Made by a program: the position numbers and the translations under genes. Positions 38,899 through 51,500 of a DNA stretch of 64,000 bases are shown here, in pieces; within the stretch, counting starts at the first letter, position 1; every line of letters begins with the position of its first letter. This stretch comes from Camillea tinctor (taxonomy: Eukaryota > Ascomycota > Sordariomycetes > Xylariales > Xylariaceae). The notes below the pieces were generated by a model. The model saw only the letters and a program-made list of their open reading frames with translations, had not been told where the DNA came from and searched no databases. Where the stretch lies: assembly GCA_022578605.1 (NCBI GenBank), contig MU394052.1:1364001-1428000 (forward strand). Direction: 5' to 3'.

Positions 38899-41800
38899 AT
38901 GGGTATCCCAGCAGCTTTCCGATGGCTTTCCAACAAGTATCCAAAGATCATCTCGCCCGTCGTAGAAGACAAACCGATTGAGATGGAGGATGGCTCTGTC
39001 ATTCCTGTCGACACCACCCGTCCCAATCCGAATGGCGAAGAGTTCGATAATCTCTATTTGGATATGAATGGAATTGTTCATCCGTGTTCCCACCCAGAGG
39101 ATAAACCTGCTCCCAGGGATGAGGAGGAGATGATGCTGGAGATTTTCAAGTACACCGACCGAGTCGTCAACATGGTTCGGCCCAGGAAGCTGTTGATGAT
39201 TGCCATTGGTACGCAACTCTACTATTTTCTTTAGTCTACAGTGCTTCTATTTTGTGACTTTTGCTAACATGGCTCTGTAGATGGTGTTGCCCCTCGAGCC
39301 AAGATGAACCAGCAGCGTTCCCGTCGTTTCCGCTCCGCCCAGGAGGCTAAAGAGAAGCAGGCTGATAAGGAGGAATTGTACAAGATGATTAAGAAACAGA
39401 ATGGCGGTGTATTACCTCCCGAGACACTTGAATCCGTGGCTAAGAAGGCTTTCGATTCGAATACCATTACTCCTGGTACACCTTTCATGGATATACTGGC
39501 AATCAGTTTGAGATATTGGTGTGCTTACAAGCTGAACACTGACCCTGGTTGGGCTAATATGAAAGTCATCATTTCTGATGCTACAGTACCTGGAGAAGGA
39601 GAGCACAAAATCATGAACTTTATCCGTTCCCAAAGAGCTTCCTCTGACCACGATCCTAATACGAGGCATGTCATCTACGGACTAGATGCTGACTTGATCA
39701 TGCTTGGACTTGCCACCCATGAGCCTCATTTCCGTGTACTCAGAGAAGACGTGTTCGCCCAAGAAGGCAAGGCAAGGACTTGCAAGATCTGTGGCCAGAA
39801 AGGTCATGATGCACAGCACTGCCGCGGAGAGGCAAAGCAGAAAGAGGGTGAGTTCGATGAGAAGGACAAGCCTGTCCCTCTAAAACCGTTCATCTGGCTG
39901 CACGTTTCCGTCCTCCGAGAGTACCTAGCTGTAGAGCTTGATGTGCCAGGTTTGCCCTTCCGTTTTGACCTTGAGCGAGCCATTGATGATTGGGTATTCA
40001 TGTGTTCGTTTGTGGGTAATGATTTTCTTCCCCATCTTCCCGCCCTTGAAATTCGTGAAAATGGTATCGATACATTGACGGCCATCTGGCGAGACAACCT
40101 ACCATTCATGGGAGGATACGTCACCAAGGATGGACATGTTGATCTTGAGAGAGCACAATATATCCTAAATGGGCTGGCGAAGCAAGAGGACGCCATCTTC
40201 AAACGACGAAAAGAGGTAGAAGATCGTCGAGAAGCGAGCTTTAAACGACGTAAATTGCAAGAACAACGTGATGCCCAAAGGAATGGTGCCCGAGGCAATG
40301 GCCCTGGCGGTGCATCTGGGAATGGTCTTCCTGGTGGCCTGCCCCCTGGCCTTACCCACGACTTGATAGTTAACCGGAGTGCTACTGTAAGCGACTCTAG
40401 TGCAGCCAACAAAAGCGCCGCAGCTATCTTAAAAAGCCAAATCCAAGGACTCATGTCAACCCCCACGGAAGAGCAGCCGCCAGCAGCAACGGACGATGGA
40501 TCGGCCCAGACGGACCAGACGGACCAGACGGACCAGACGAGCCAGGATGCACCAGAATCCCAGACCACCCCTTCTGCGCTAGGTAAACGGAAGGCAGATA
40601 TGATAGAGAAGGATGCTGCAAGTACCCCCGGAAGCACCTCAGCCGGAGAGGAAGCAGAAGATTCTGTTCGGTTGTGGGAGGAAGGCTACGCCGACAGATA
40701 CTACGAACAAAAATTCCACGTAGACCGCAATGACATCGAGTTTAGGCGCAAAGTTGCCAGGGATTATGTCGAAGGCTTGGCATGGGTTTTGAGGTACTAC
40801 TTCCAAGGTTGTCCTTCGTGGGAATGGTTCTATCCACACCATTATGCGCCATTCGCTCAGGATTTCGTCGATATTGGAAAAATGGAAATCAACTTCGAGA
40901 AAGGTCGAATCGCGAAGCCATTCGAGCAGCTTATGAGTGTCCAGCCTGCAGCTTCTCGCCATGTACTACCAGGCATCTTTCACGATCTGATGACGAACCC
41001 GGATAGCCCGATCATTGATTTCTACCCTGAGGAATTTGAGATCGATCTAAACGGCAAGAAAATGGCCTGGCAAGGTGTGGCTTTACTCCCTTTCATTGAA
41101 ATGCCGAGGCTTCTGGCTGCCATTGAGGAAAAATACCCGCTTCTTAGTGCCGAAGATTCTGCACGTAACGGTGTTGGCAAACCAGTTCTATTGCTATCTG
41201 AGGCAAACCAGGAGCTCTATGATGACATCATCGGTCACTTTTACTCGAAGAAGCAAGGCGATCCTAAATACAAGCTAGATTGTCGTCTCAGTCGTGGCCT
41301 AGCAGGCAAGATTGAGAAGATGGCTGAGTATCTCCCCCACGGGACCTTGGAATATCCATTAGAGAGGAAAGGCATGCCGGACTTAGATGACGACCGGTCC
41401 CTAACGTAAGTTTCTCCCTCTTTCTTCTTTGTTTTCCCTTTCGCCTTTCACGTTACTAATTTTGATGTAGTGTCTATTACGAACTCCCAAATAGTTCTCA
41501 TGGCCACAAGTCCATGCTCCTACGGGGGGCGCAGCCCCCAACGCCCGCTCTAAACCGTAGTGATATCGAGGAGCTTAAAGGCAAGATGCGGAATACTGGT
41601 CGAAGCCACGGGGGAGCGCCTCTAGGACGAAATAATTTCGACAATAGAAGGGGGAGAATCAATTATGGCCCAGATTCGCGACAAGATAGGAACGGCCGGC
41701 CGCCATACCAGCATGGTAACGGCAACCGATACAATGGCGGCAATGCGTACCCAATCCCGCCGCCAGTACCCCCGCCAGGTTGGGCACCGCCGCCTCCAGG

Positions 41801-42077
41801 ATTCCCGGGCTTTGGCAATGGGTTACCACCACCGCCACCACCCCCGGCTTATCAAAATGGCGGGCGCGATGCTTACGGAAACGGGTATGGCGGCAACTAC
41901 AGAGGGGGCTACGGGGGAGGCCAAGGGTACGGGGAGAGGCACGCGCCCCCTCCACGTAATAATGGCTACGGCGGACAGTACAATCGTCCAGCCCCTGGTT
42001 ACGATAGACAAGAGCGTCGACCGTACGATGATAACCGTGGGTACCGTGGGGGGCGCGGCCGTGGGTATAATAGATAG
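38899..42077 (+). CDS. RAT1: Nuclear 5'-3' exoribonuclease Rat1/Xrn2
   Basis: Exons 38899-39208, 39281-41405 and 41471-42077 give 1013 residues. Seen: the XRN start [15 protein letters not shown], active-site acidic residues in [15 protein letters not shown], in [18 protein letters not shown] and in [17 protein letters not shown], a zinc knuckle C271-x2-C274-x4-H279-x4-C284, [18 protein letters not shown], and a long middle region with [20 protein letters not shown]. The C-terminal 190 residues are RGG-, Pro- and Tyr-rich. Rat1 degrades uncapped nuclear RNA, trims rRNA and snoRNA precursors and drives torpedo termination of RNA polymerase II. Length and the knuckle separate it from cytoplasmic Xrn1. 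A disordered loop (about residues 440-530) includes an in-frame QTD repeat. Confidence 0.97.
40507..40542 (+). repeat. In-frame 9-bp repeat in RAT1 (QTD units)
   Basis: CAGACGGAC occurs three times consecutively and a fourth copy is broken after CAGACG. It encodes [11 protein letters not shown] in a disordered loop, so length changes would keep the frame. Confidence 0.9.
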
Positions 42078-45000
42078 CGGTAAAAATAAATAAAACGGCT
42101 AAAAAAGGTAAATGCGGCGGAACACTACTCTCGATTTACAGGGTATAGGGAAGGGCTAGAGGGAAAAAAGAAGACCTCGATTTTGTATGAATTTACCACT
42201 AGTATGTTAAATGGTGAGCTGCTATAAGACTCCGGCTCGAAACGAATGGATTTGTACCCAGGTAGTCGGAAAATAACTAAAGCGCCTCGACACGTGGTAC
42301 ACGTGGGCGACGAAGCTCTTTTGACTTAACTATTGATGTGCGGCCGTCTAGGCGTTGCGAAGTGGGCTTGTTTTTAATTCCACTTCTGGTGGGATTTGTA
42401 ATTCCTGTTGCGTCACGTCTATCCGTTTTTGTTTTCTGTTTGGGGTTTTGCATAGGGGATATGGATATGGATATGGATTTGGGTCTGGGTTTGGGTCTGG
42501 ATTAGCATAACCTATATTGAATGGACGTTTGCTCCAGTGCAAGATTTCGCGACCCCCCTTTTCTTTCTTTTTTTAGCGATGATGATGACGATAAGTGATA
42601 GTATTAACGGTTGTTGCGCGTTTCGTGTTCCTCCGCTCGGGTACGCCGTGGCGGGACGACTTTGCATTTTTCTTTTTTGGAGAATGGGATTCTTTGTATG
42701 TAATGCCCTGTCTAGTATCAGGCAGGTATCATCTCATCTCATCTCATTTTTGATATATGTACGAAATCATCACGAAGACAGCAATCTCAAATTCCTTGCG
42801 CGGAGTGGAACCCAATGTGGATAGAGGACGGTGACATGGAGAAGGTGAGGAGGCGCAAAACACATTTTCGCGGCCAATCCCAATCTCGCACAATTTCTCA
42901 AGGGCATGGACACCATTCATCGGTGGTTTTTCTATTTAGATAGGTTAGGTATATACCTTTGGTATCCTGGATGGGAGAGAGAAGGGGACCAAGTAACTAG
43001 GTTAGGTTGGAGATGTTCCTTTTCAGGGGTTAATGACTAAACCTACACTAACTCATAAATCCACTTTAGCCTTTTCTTTCCTTTTTTTTTCCTTTTCTTC
43101 CTTGCCCTTTTCTATTTTCTATCTTTGTTTTTGTTTTTTTTTATCTTGCCTAACTCCGCAAGGGAGGGTATGGTTAGGGGTTGTTTTGTAAGTACCTAGG
43201 TTAACTAAGTGTAGGTGCCTTACTTAACAAGGTAGACCTTCTAGTGTAGTCCTAAGCTCATTACACTATGTAGGTTGCTGCAGGTAAGTAATTTAGGGGG
43301 TAAACTACCTTACTGCGTTTATGTAAAGTACCTTGCTTGTTAGAACTTCAAATTGAAGTTGAGGTATGCATTAATTGAACCAAGCTAAGACATGTCAATG
43401 TATAACTATATAACCTACATCATAGAGATGCTGGCTTGTGTTACAGTAGGTGCACACACTTAAGGTTTAGGTGTTACTATACTAGTTAGGTAAATAGGTA
43501 TATAAGTTGAAGTTAGGTTTGGCTAGTGTAGTAGATTAGGTAGTATGTATACCCGTGTGTATGCCGTGGTGATGGTGAGGGGGGGCAAGAGGGAAAAGTA
43601 GGTACCCTGTGTACCAAGTGCTACACTACTTAGTGTATAGAGCGGGAACAGGGGGGCAGGGGGAACCAAGGGATCCAGCAAAATGTTTCAGTCTAGTGTG
43701 TTGCCGGTGCGGTGCGGTAGTGGACTTTTCCTCTTGTATTCTTTTTTTTTTTTTTGACTTTCTATTTTCCCCCCATTCATACAGCTCTTCATCCCCTTCC
43801 CTTCCCTTCCCTTACCCTCTCCTCTCTCCTTTCCTATGGGTCTAGGTATAGGTGCTGATAGATACCTAGGTAGGCAGGAAGGTAAGTAATTAAAGTCTCC
43901 AGTGTGTCGTGCTCGCCGGTCTCGATAAGTTACATGTATATACCTTTCTCTCTCTCACCTCTTTTAGCGGCATAGGCGGGGAGGAGTACAGAGCGCTGTT
44001 TTGGTTGGCTATTTAGCTACAATGGTCCCCGCACAAATTCCACTCTAAGCTGCAGGGTTAGGTAGAGTAGAGCAACCACTGCATGCTCGGCTCTCCATCT
44101 TTCTTTCTTTTTTTTCTTCTGACACATTTTCCCTTTTTTCTAACTCGTTCTCTTGTTTCTCATGTTCCACGGCGACTTATCAACCCAACCCAAGCCCCAT
44201 TATCCATTCTGCCATTGTCCATATTCATATCCACATCCCCATCCCGTACTTATCTAACCTACCTAGTAATTTAGTAACCTACCTAGGTACTTAGTGGTAA
44301 CTATATATCCACCATCTATCACTCATTCACAGGCAAATACTAGTTGCAGGTATTTTATTCACATCCCATATCCATATCCATGCCCACTCCCATGTCTATT
44401 CCCATGTCCACGCATATCCACACATTCACACACATCCACACATATCCACACCCCTCTTTGACGGCCTTTCTTAGGTTGAGTTGGGTTCGGTTCGCTTGGT
44501 GACTCGTTGGTTCTTTTTTCTTTTTCTTTTTTTTTTTTTTCTTTTTTGGAGTGCTAGTGTAGAAGTACCTTTTTTTTCCATGTTTGAATTGAAGGGTGTG
44601 CGAATGTGTTCCTAAGTTTGGTATGGTTGGTGTAGTAACTTTGTCTCTAAACTCCATCGTTACCTACTCTGCCTTGTTCTCCATACCCTTGATCAACTTT
44701 GAAGCTACTACTCTTTTTTTTCTTCTTTTTTTATAACTCGTTATACACTACTACTACTAAGTACCTATCCTACGGTACACTACAACTACACACACATACA
44801 CATACCCTGTTCACGTCTGTGTGGTGGATTGGGTCGTGTTGTCCTGTGCTTGACAGAATATTACTTTATCGTAAGGCTGTCTGTGTACCTCCGTTGTGTT
44901 TCTTGTCTGCCCTTGTCCTTCTGACAGGCATCCCTCTAACCAAACGGCGCCGTTGCTGATCCCTTCAACACCAATCTGAATCCTCCACGCCTGTTGAGGA

Positions 45001-45573
45001 CGGCATTGGTTATTACACCGCAATCTTGTTGTTAACACCACCGCTCGAGCAACGAAACCTGCCTGTGTCCTAGGTCACATCACATTGTGAATTCCAATTT
45101 CTCAAACTGCATATCATCTACCACCTATCATCATCATCATCATCATCATCATCGCCTATCACCACCACCACCACCACCACCACCACCGCCACTACCACCA
45201 ACTACAACTAAGAACCAACACCACCCACTAACACACCTTACCTTAACAAACCCACACCGGCAAAACCTCTTTCCCTTTTCTCCTCTCACCTCCCTTCTAA
45301 CGAGAGAAAAACGTAGCCCTGTCACATACCAGAAAAGAAAGGCAAAAAGAACCACAAGAACAACCATCTCGAAAAAATACTCATCACTGTTCCCGTTATT
45401 ACTAAGTCTGGTTCCTTATTCTTTTCCATCGCCATTATCAAGTGTCTGGTTCGGATCGCTGCTGCTTGCGCATTCGATTCTTGCCGCTGTCCCGCACGTA
45501 TCTTGCTATATGGCGAAGTCACCATGTTGAGTAGATTGTCTTCGATCGCGACTGGACGGTATATGATTACAAG
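42078..45573. other. 3.5-kb intergenic region upstream of the IRA/NF1 gene
   Basis: No supported gene. Content: two CACGTG boxes (42291-42296, 42300-42305); a degenerate GGATAT/GGTCTG hexamer run at 42,455-42,502; T-tracts near 43,085, 43,130, 43,740 and 44,520; AGGTA-rich blocks with exact TACCTAGGTA at 43863-43872 and 44280-44289; a C/A-rich hexamer run (CATATCCA/CACATCCA) at 44,360-44,455; then (ATC)n and (ACC)n microsatellites. The final 600-800 bases are C/A/T-rich, like a long 5' leader. Frames here (for example 45,087-45,530) are composed of repeat translation and are not credible genes. Confidence 0.55.
45127..45190. repeat. (ATC)n and (ACC)n microsatellites
   Basis: Nine ATC-type units at 45127-45153, then a short spacer and about nine ACC units at 45161-45188. 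Located about 400 bases before the IRA/NF1 start, probably in its 5' leader. Confidence 0.9.
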
Positions 45574-48500
45574 ATGAACGGTGATGCTGGCCTGGTCGGT
45601 TCCTTGGTCGAGAGACTCACTACTAGGGTAAATGGAAAATACCCCTCCCTCTTGTGATCGCGCTACCCATTGTGGTCTTGGTTATCCAAAGTAATGAATC
45701 GACTGTTCCATGCTAACCGATGTTACGCATAAGCTCCCGCATCGTACCGGTGTTCACAGCCAAGACCTCCAACAAGATGACATCGCCACCATCACTCGCG
45801 CAACCCTTATTAAAGTCAGCGCAACCTCCATTGCCATCGTGCTCGAGTCCCTCGTCTCCCTGCTCGAAGAAGTAGCCCGCCCTTACAAAAACTTTGCGAG
45901 CCACCCCTCCTACATTCTCCAGTCCGAGATCTACCTACTATCCCTAGCTGCCGACTGCTGCTCCGCCCATTGGGACGCATTGCGGAAGAATGGCGGCAAG
46001 GGGCTTCCTGCTGTGTATGCCAAGGGCAGGTCTGTTTCCGGCTTGATACTCCCGGAGCAATTGAACGACAAGTTGGTCATTAGGATACTGGAACATCTCA
46101 AGCTGCTTCTCGATCCCATTCCCGAAGGCTATGTGCTCCCCACCAGGATGGTCTTGGAGGACGAATTTGTGCGCGAAGTCCTCGATATACGATATGCCGA
46201 TATGCCCTCCCGGGTCACCTCCTCGACCAGCTCGGACGATGCCCGCGAGACCATCTCGTCGCGCGATGGTGATTATAAGACGGTGGATGTTGAGATGTAC
46301 GTCAAGACCATTGTGGAGTTTGTGAGCGCGTCGAGCTGGTCGGTGGCATTCGAATTTGTAAGGAGTGTTATCTATAGCATACGGACTACTGCTCCGGTGC
46401 AGGCTGGCTCGGTCCAGACACTGGCAATGGCCGAGGAGGAGAGGACTTCCCTGGTGATTTTAAGGTTCCTGGCGTACTTGTGGGTTGACGGCCAAAAGTT
46501 GGGTTTCGTCATTCAAGAGCTGTGTTCCAGCTACCTCCATTTTCGGAGGGCGTACCAAAACACGGTGGCAGTTGTGACGCCGTTACTGATTTTCAGATGG
46601 ATCGAACGCTATACCGAGGAGTTTGTTACTCTGCACAACCAGCATAGAAAGCTCGACGGCGGGCCTGATACCCTATTCGATATGACGCAGACCATAGGCG
46701 ACAGCGGTAGAAAGCGATCTGCGCTTATTCCCTTCCAGACATCCCTTCTCATGCTGGTCCCCGACGTCTTCGAAGTGGCAAGCAACCTGCGGGAAGCCAA
46801 GAGCAACAGCATGACTAAGAAGGTCGCATTTCTCGAGGGTCTCAGAAAGGCGTTGAGAAACAAGAACGAGACGGCAGGCCATTGTCTGCTGCTGCTCCTC
46901 CGTGCTGCCCGGCATTTTGATGATGATGGGGATGCTGCCATTTCCAGTTATGTCATGGACGTACAGGACGAAGTGCGTGATATAGTATTTCGTCGTTATC
47001 ACCCCAATGGGGATGCAGTCCTATTTGAGCAAGACTTGACCACTGCCTCGTTCATAAGTCTTACTCACCTGAACTTGGATGGCTACGTAGAATCCTTGAC
47101 ACAGGCGTGCTTGCATCATTCGGCACCCCAGACCTTTAAGATTGCCCTCCTCCAGGCTTGCTCATACTTCGCGCGGCAAGACAATGCCAAGTATTATAAT
47201 AAACTCTTCACTCAAGCTGCTAGATTTATACAAGACCAGCTAAAGGTTGGTGTCCCCTAGAGCCGTTTTATATTGCTTTTGGGGGTATATATTATTCCCC
47301 CCACCCAAGAAACCCGCTGACCAACTTAGGATATATCGGTGATATCTGCGGAGGTTTATATAGGAGATCGTCATACCCAACGCAAGGCATCTGAGACGAG
47401 TTTAGCCACTAACGCGATACTTTGCAACATAATCAAATTTCTTGACGCGTCGCCCATGACGCTATTCGACACTACTGCCCTAGATAACCCGAACCTAGAC
47501 GTGTTTTACGAGGAACTTTATGAAGCCTTCATCTACGTGGTGGCGGGAGCAAATGACACGGTACGGCCGCTCACTCGCGGGCTAGCTGAAAAACTATTGG
47601 CTTCAGACGGTATCTTTGCCTCGCTACGCAAAGAGAATACGCACGAGTCGCATGGTTTTAAGAACAAATTCTGGCGGTTAACGTAGGTTATCAAAATGAG
47701 GATGGTGAGACAATTAGTTAAAAGGGGGGCTGGACTAACGATGATGCATAGTTCCCTGGTTCTTATGGATATGTGCGATAAGTATATGCAGGAAGAGGAT
47801 TTCGCAATTCTCAAGTCGATCCATTCGTACCTCCAGTCTGGCCTATTACTGTTGAACGCATGTCGGGTCAGTCTCCTTATTGTACCAAACTTGATATCAA
47901 ATCGTGGCCCCTGCTGACTTGATTTGTTTGTAGGAACTGTGCGTATTAACCGAAGATATCCCAGAACGCAATAAGGTGTCGGTCAAAGTGGAAACACTCT
48001 TCCTCCTTTTGCTATGTTCTCCAGATATCGAGACATGCCAGCTCGTCACCACCTGCATTGGGCTGTACAATGAAGAGTGTCTAATACTCGAATCCTCGGT
48101 CGAATCCACCAAGCAGTCGACACTTATGCATCGGAACAGCGAAATATTCGGCGAGATCGCCTCTCGCGGGTTCAGGTTCACGGGAATGATGGCATTCCAG
48201 AAGCGGACCCGTGCTCTTCTTCGGCGCATGCAGTTCCCAAGCCCCGGCGTGCTCGATGCCTGGGAGATAGCGTTTGACAAGTGGATACATCTATCTAAGG
48301 ACGTGTCTACGGCACCCGTAGACAGTGTTGACGACCGATGCTTTTCCGAGTGGCGGAACTTGTCCGGGTTCCTTGCCTCTCTAGGTGGTATATGCACGGC
48401 GGAACAGGCCTACATCCTCGAAGAACCGGCGATTAGCGGCCTCAAGTGGATCGATCGATTGTCGTCGGACAATCATGAGGAGCCGCTCTTACATAGGTAT

Positions 48501-51500
48501 CTCCGCCTAAGCACGCAACTTCTCGCATGCTCCAATGTCCGAGTTAGGGAGACGATGCGCGAGGTCTTGTCAACCGAAATATCCCCGACATTATACCAAC
48601 CTTTGTTCAAAGCTCTCGAGTCCGAACTTGAGGTCCTCTTCACTGGCGCCTTAGAAGCTTCCGGCAAGGGCCAAGACGCCGAAATCGTGTTTGCTGAGCA
48701 GGCGGCATCGTTGCTAAAGACGTTGGTGGAACGGCTGGAGACCCCGTACGAACTCGGAGCCGCATCGTGTGTCGACTTTAGCTCTCTTGGGCTAAGCTTC
48801 GCCAAGTTTTTGGATGGCGTTTCTGAGAACGTAGCCTGCATGAGAGTTAAGATCAAGATATGCCAGCTGTGTGAATCCGTTACGAAGAAGAAGGAACATC
48901 TCAACCTCCGCAACGATGTTAGAAAGCGGAATCAACTGCTAGAGTATATATTCAGTTGGATCGCCCGGCCCCGGTCACCACGGTCAGAGCATGGAACAGC
49001 TCGTCTAGACGAGATCTCGCGAGTCCAGAGGGATCTAGATAGGGCGAGTCTACGCTGTCTCGCCGAGCTCACATATAGACTACCTCTACAACCAGGGGAT
49101 GGCCAGGGTGACGCTGGCACCAGTGAGCTAAAGTCACAGATGTTCCACACCTACTTCAATCGATTCCTCTCCCTCCTCAATCATGAGTCAATCGATAACA
49201 CAAGAGGAGACACATTAACCCCCTCTCCCAGCCGCGACGAGGCTGGTTCCACATCCGAGCTTGCCATCACCATATTATCGAACCTCCTGAGTGCGAATAT
49301 CGATGTTGGGCTAAAGCATTCTCTAAGCATCGGCTACCATGAAAACGTGGAGATCCGTACTGCCTTCGTCAAAGTTCTCTATAATATCTTGGTCCAGGGA
49401 ACCGAGTTCAATAGTTTATCTGACAAAGCGGTGAACGAGAAGCATGATGAACTCTTACAGGTAGAACCCCCCCCCCCAATCAGATTATCGAAGGTTAGCT
49501 ATACTGACTAGACTTCATATAGCTCCTCATATACGATACAAGCCTTGCTGTTGCTATGAGCTCAGTCTGTCCAAGTGGGGAGTCTGAGGAGTTGACTATC
49601 TCCCTACTCAATATCTACGAGTCGCGTGGTCTCACCTTTGAACTCATGGAAGCATTGATCAAGCAGGAAATCGAAGACACAGGTATGCTTAGTATGAATC
49701 CCTCAGTGACTCTCCATGCTAAACTTTATGACGCTAGAAAACGAGGCGGAGATATTAAGACGCAACTGTGTAGCCACGAAGATGCTTTCTATCTATGCAA
49801 AATGGAAAGGGGCACATTACCTTAAAGCTACCCTTCAGAAAGTAGTTGAGCGGCTGATGCTCACATCTAAAGATCTCGATCTTGAGCTAGATCCGGCAAG
49901 GATCTCATCTCAGGAAGAACTCCAGAAGAATGCCCTCCAGCTACGGATAGTCGCAAAGGTGTTCATCGATGATATCTGCGCATCGTCCTCAAGCATTCCC
50001 ATATCATTCAAGAAAATCTGCAGCATAGTAAGATGACCTTTGAATTGCGCATGGTATACAAATTTCGTTAACATTAGAGCTAGATTTCTTCAGCAGTGAT
50101 GCCCAGGTTTCCAGAAGCAAAATACACGGCTGTCGGCGCTTTCATTTTTCTCAGATTCTTTTGCCCAGCTATCGTGGCACCTGAAGCTGAGAAACTAGTT
50201 AGCACTCCGCCGTCCAAGGAAATGCGGCGTGGTTTACTCTTAATTGCCAAGGTCATCCAGAACTTGGCGAATAACGTGCTATTCGGAGCAAAGGAGCCCT
50301 ACATGTACCCGTTGAACGATTTCTTGACCCAAAACATCTACAAAGTCACGACCTTCCTCCGAGAAATATCTGTCAGTAGAACACGGATCCCTGTTTGACT
50401 GGTTACTAATACGAGTTCTAGGTGGCTCCGGATACTGTTGACCCTCCGACTATGGAGGCCGAAGCATTTGATTTTGGTTCCTGCGTGGCCTTGCACCGAT
50501 TCTTATACGAGCACTGGGACCAAGTACGGCAAAAATTGATGTCCCAAGAGAGAAGAGAACAAGTCCGTTCTCCTAACGAGTTATCTCGTGGTCGATCACC
50601 AGTTCTTGAACCGCTTCGAACCCTGATCACTAACCTAGGACCTCCTCCCCTGGCGATCACTTGGAACCGCCCTGCCATTTCTATCAATAGTCCTGTTGCC
50701 TATTCGAGGTTTCAACAATTCATGCTTCGCAATGCGTACCGAACCACCGACTCCTACATGACATCTCGCTCGGTCTACGACGGTGGCGAGAGTAAAGATG
50801 GGCTCCCCATCATTTGTATTATCCTTCGTCACATCGAGCAAGATTCTATTGACTACGATACCCTTGCTTATTGGTATTTGAGGGTAAGTTATAGATTATA
50901 ACATGGCTAGTCAGATACTAATACGGTTCCAGATGGCGAGTCGTCTATGGCACAAACCATTTGGTCTGCTGGTAGACGCAACCTGCTACAGTGGGCAAAA
51001 TGACCCCCAAGATGAATTTCTCAGAATGCTGGACCTTTTGTCCCCGTCCGAGATGGCGAAGCAAATGTCTAGGGTCTATATATACAACATGAACAGCGCC
51101 TACAGGTATGTCGTGTGATTAACCCAGGATTTTTGTCATGCTGACAGTATCAGGAAATTCGCCCGACGTCTGATTCGCACGTCGTGCAAAAGTGACACTA
51201 GTGTTTTCAATCCAGGCAATTCTGAATTTCATCTTCTTGGAACCATGCAAGATCTTCAGACACATTTTCACTTGAGCCAACTTCATCTCCCGAAGGAAAC
51301 TATCAGCGTGGTCACCGATACTCGATATGTCTTCCAGCCAGTTACCCGGCTATCGAAGACTAAGGGAAAGATCGAAGTTATGATCAAGGTGGGCAGTCAA
51401 TTTGTACAGATAACCACTTTAAAGAGACAAGAAGTCCACCCACCGTTTCGCCTCAGTGCCGTCGTCAATGATATATTCCGCCTTGGAGACATCGATGAAG

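Noticed and set aside
44355..44657. Minus-strand frame with a lysine run and MGxDMDMG repeats
   Set aside because: Arises from a T-tract and the C/A hexamer repeat.
45087..45530. 147-codon frame with His and Pro runs before the IRA/NF1 gene
   Set aside because: It is the translation of the (ATC)n and (ACC)n microsatellites.
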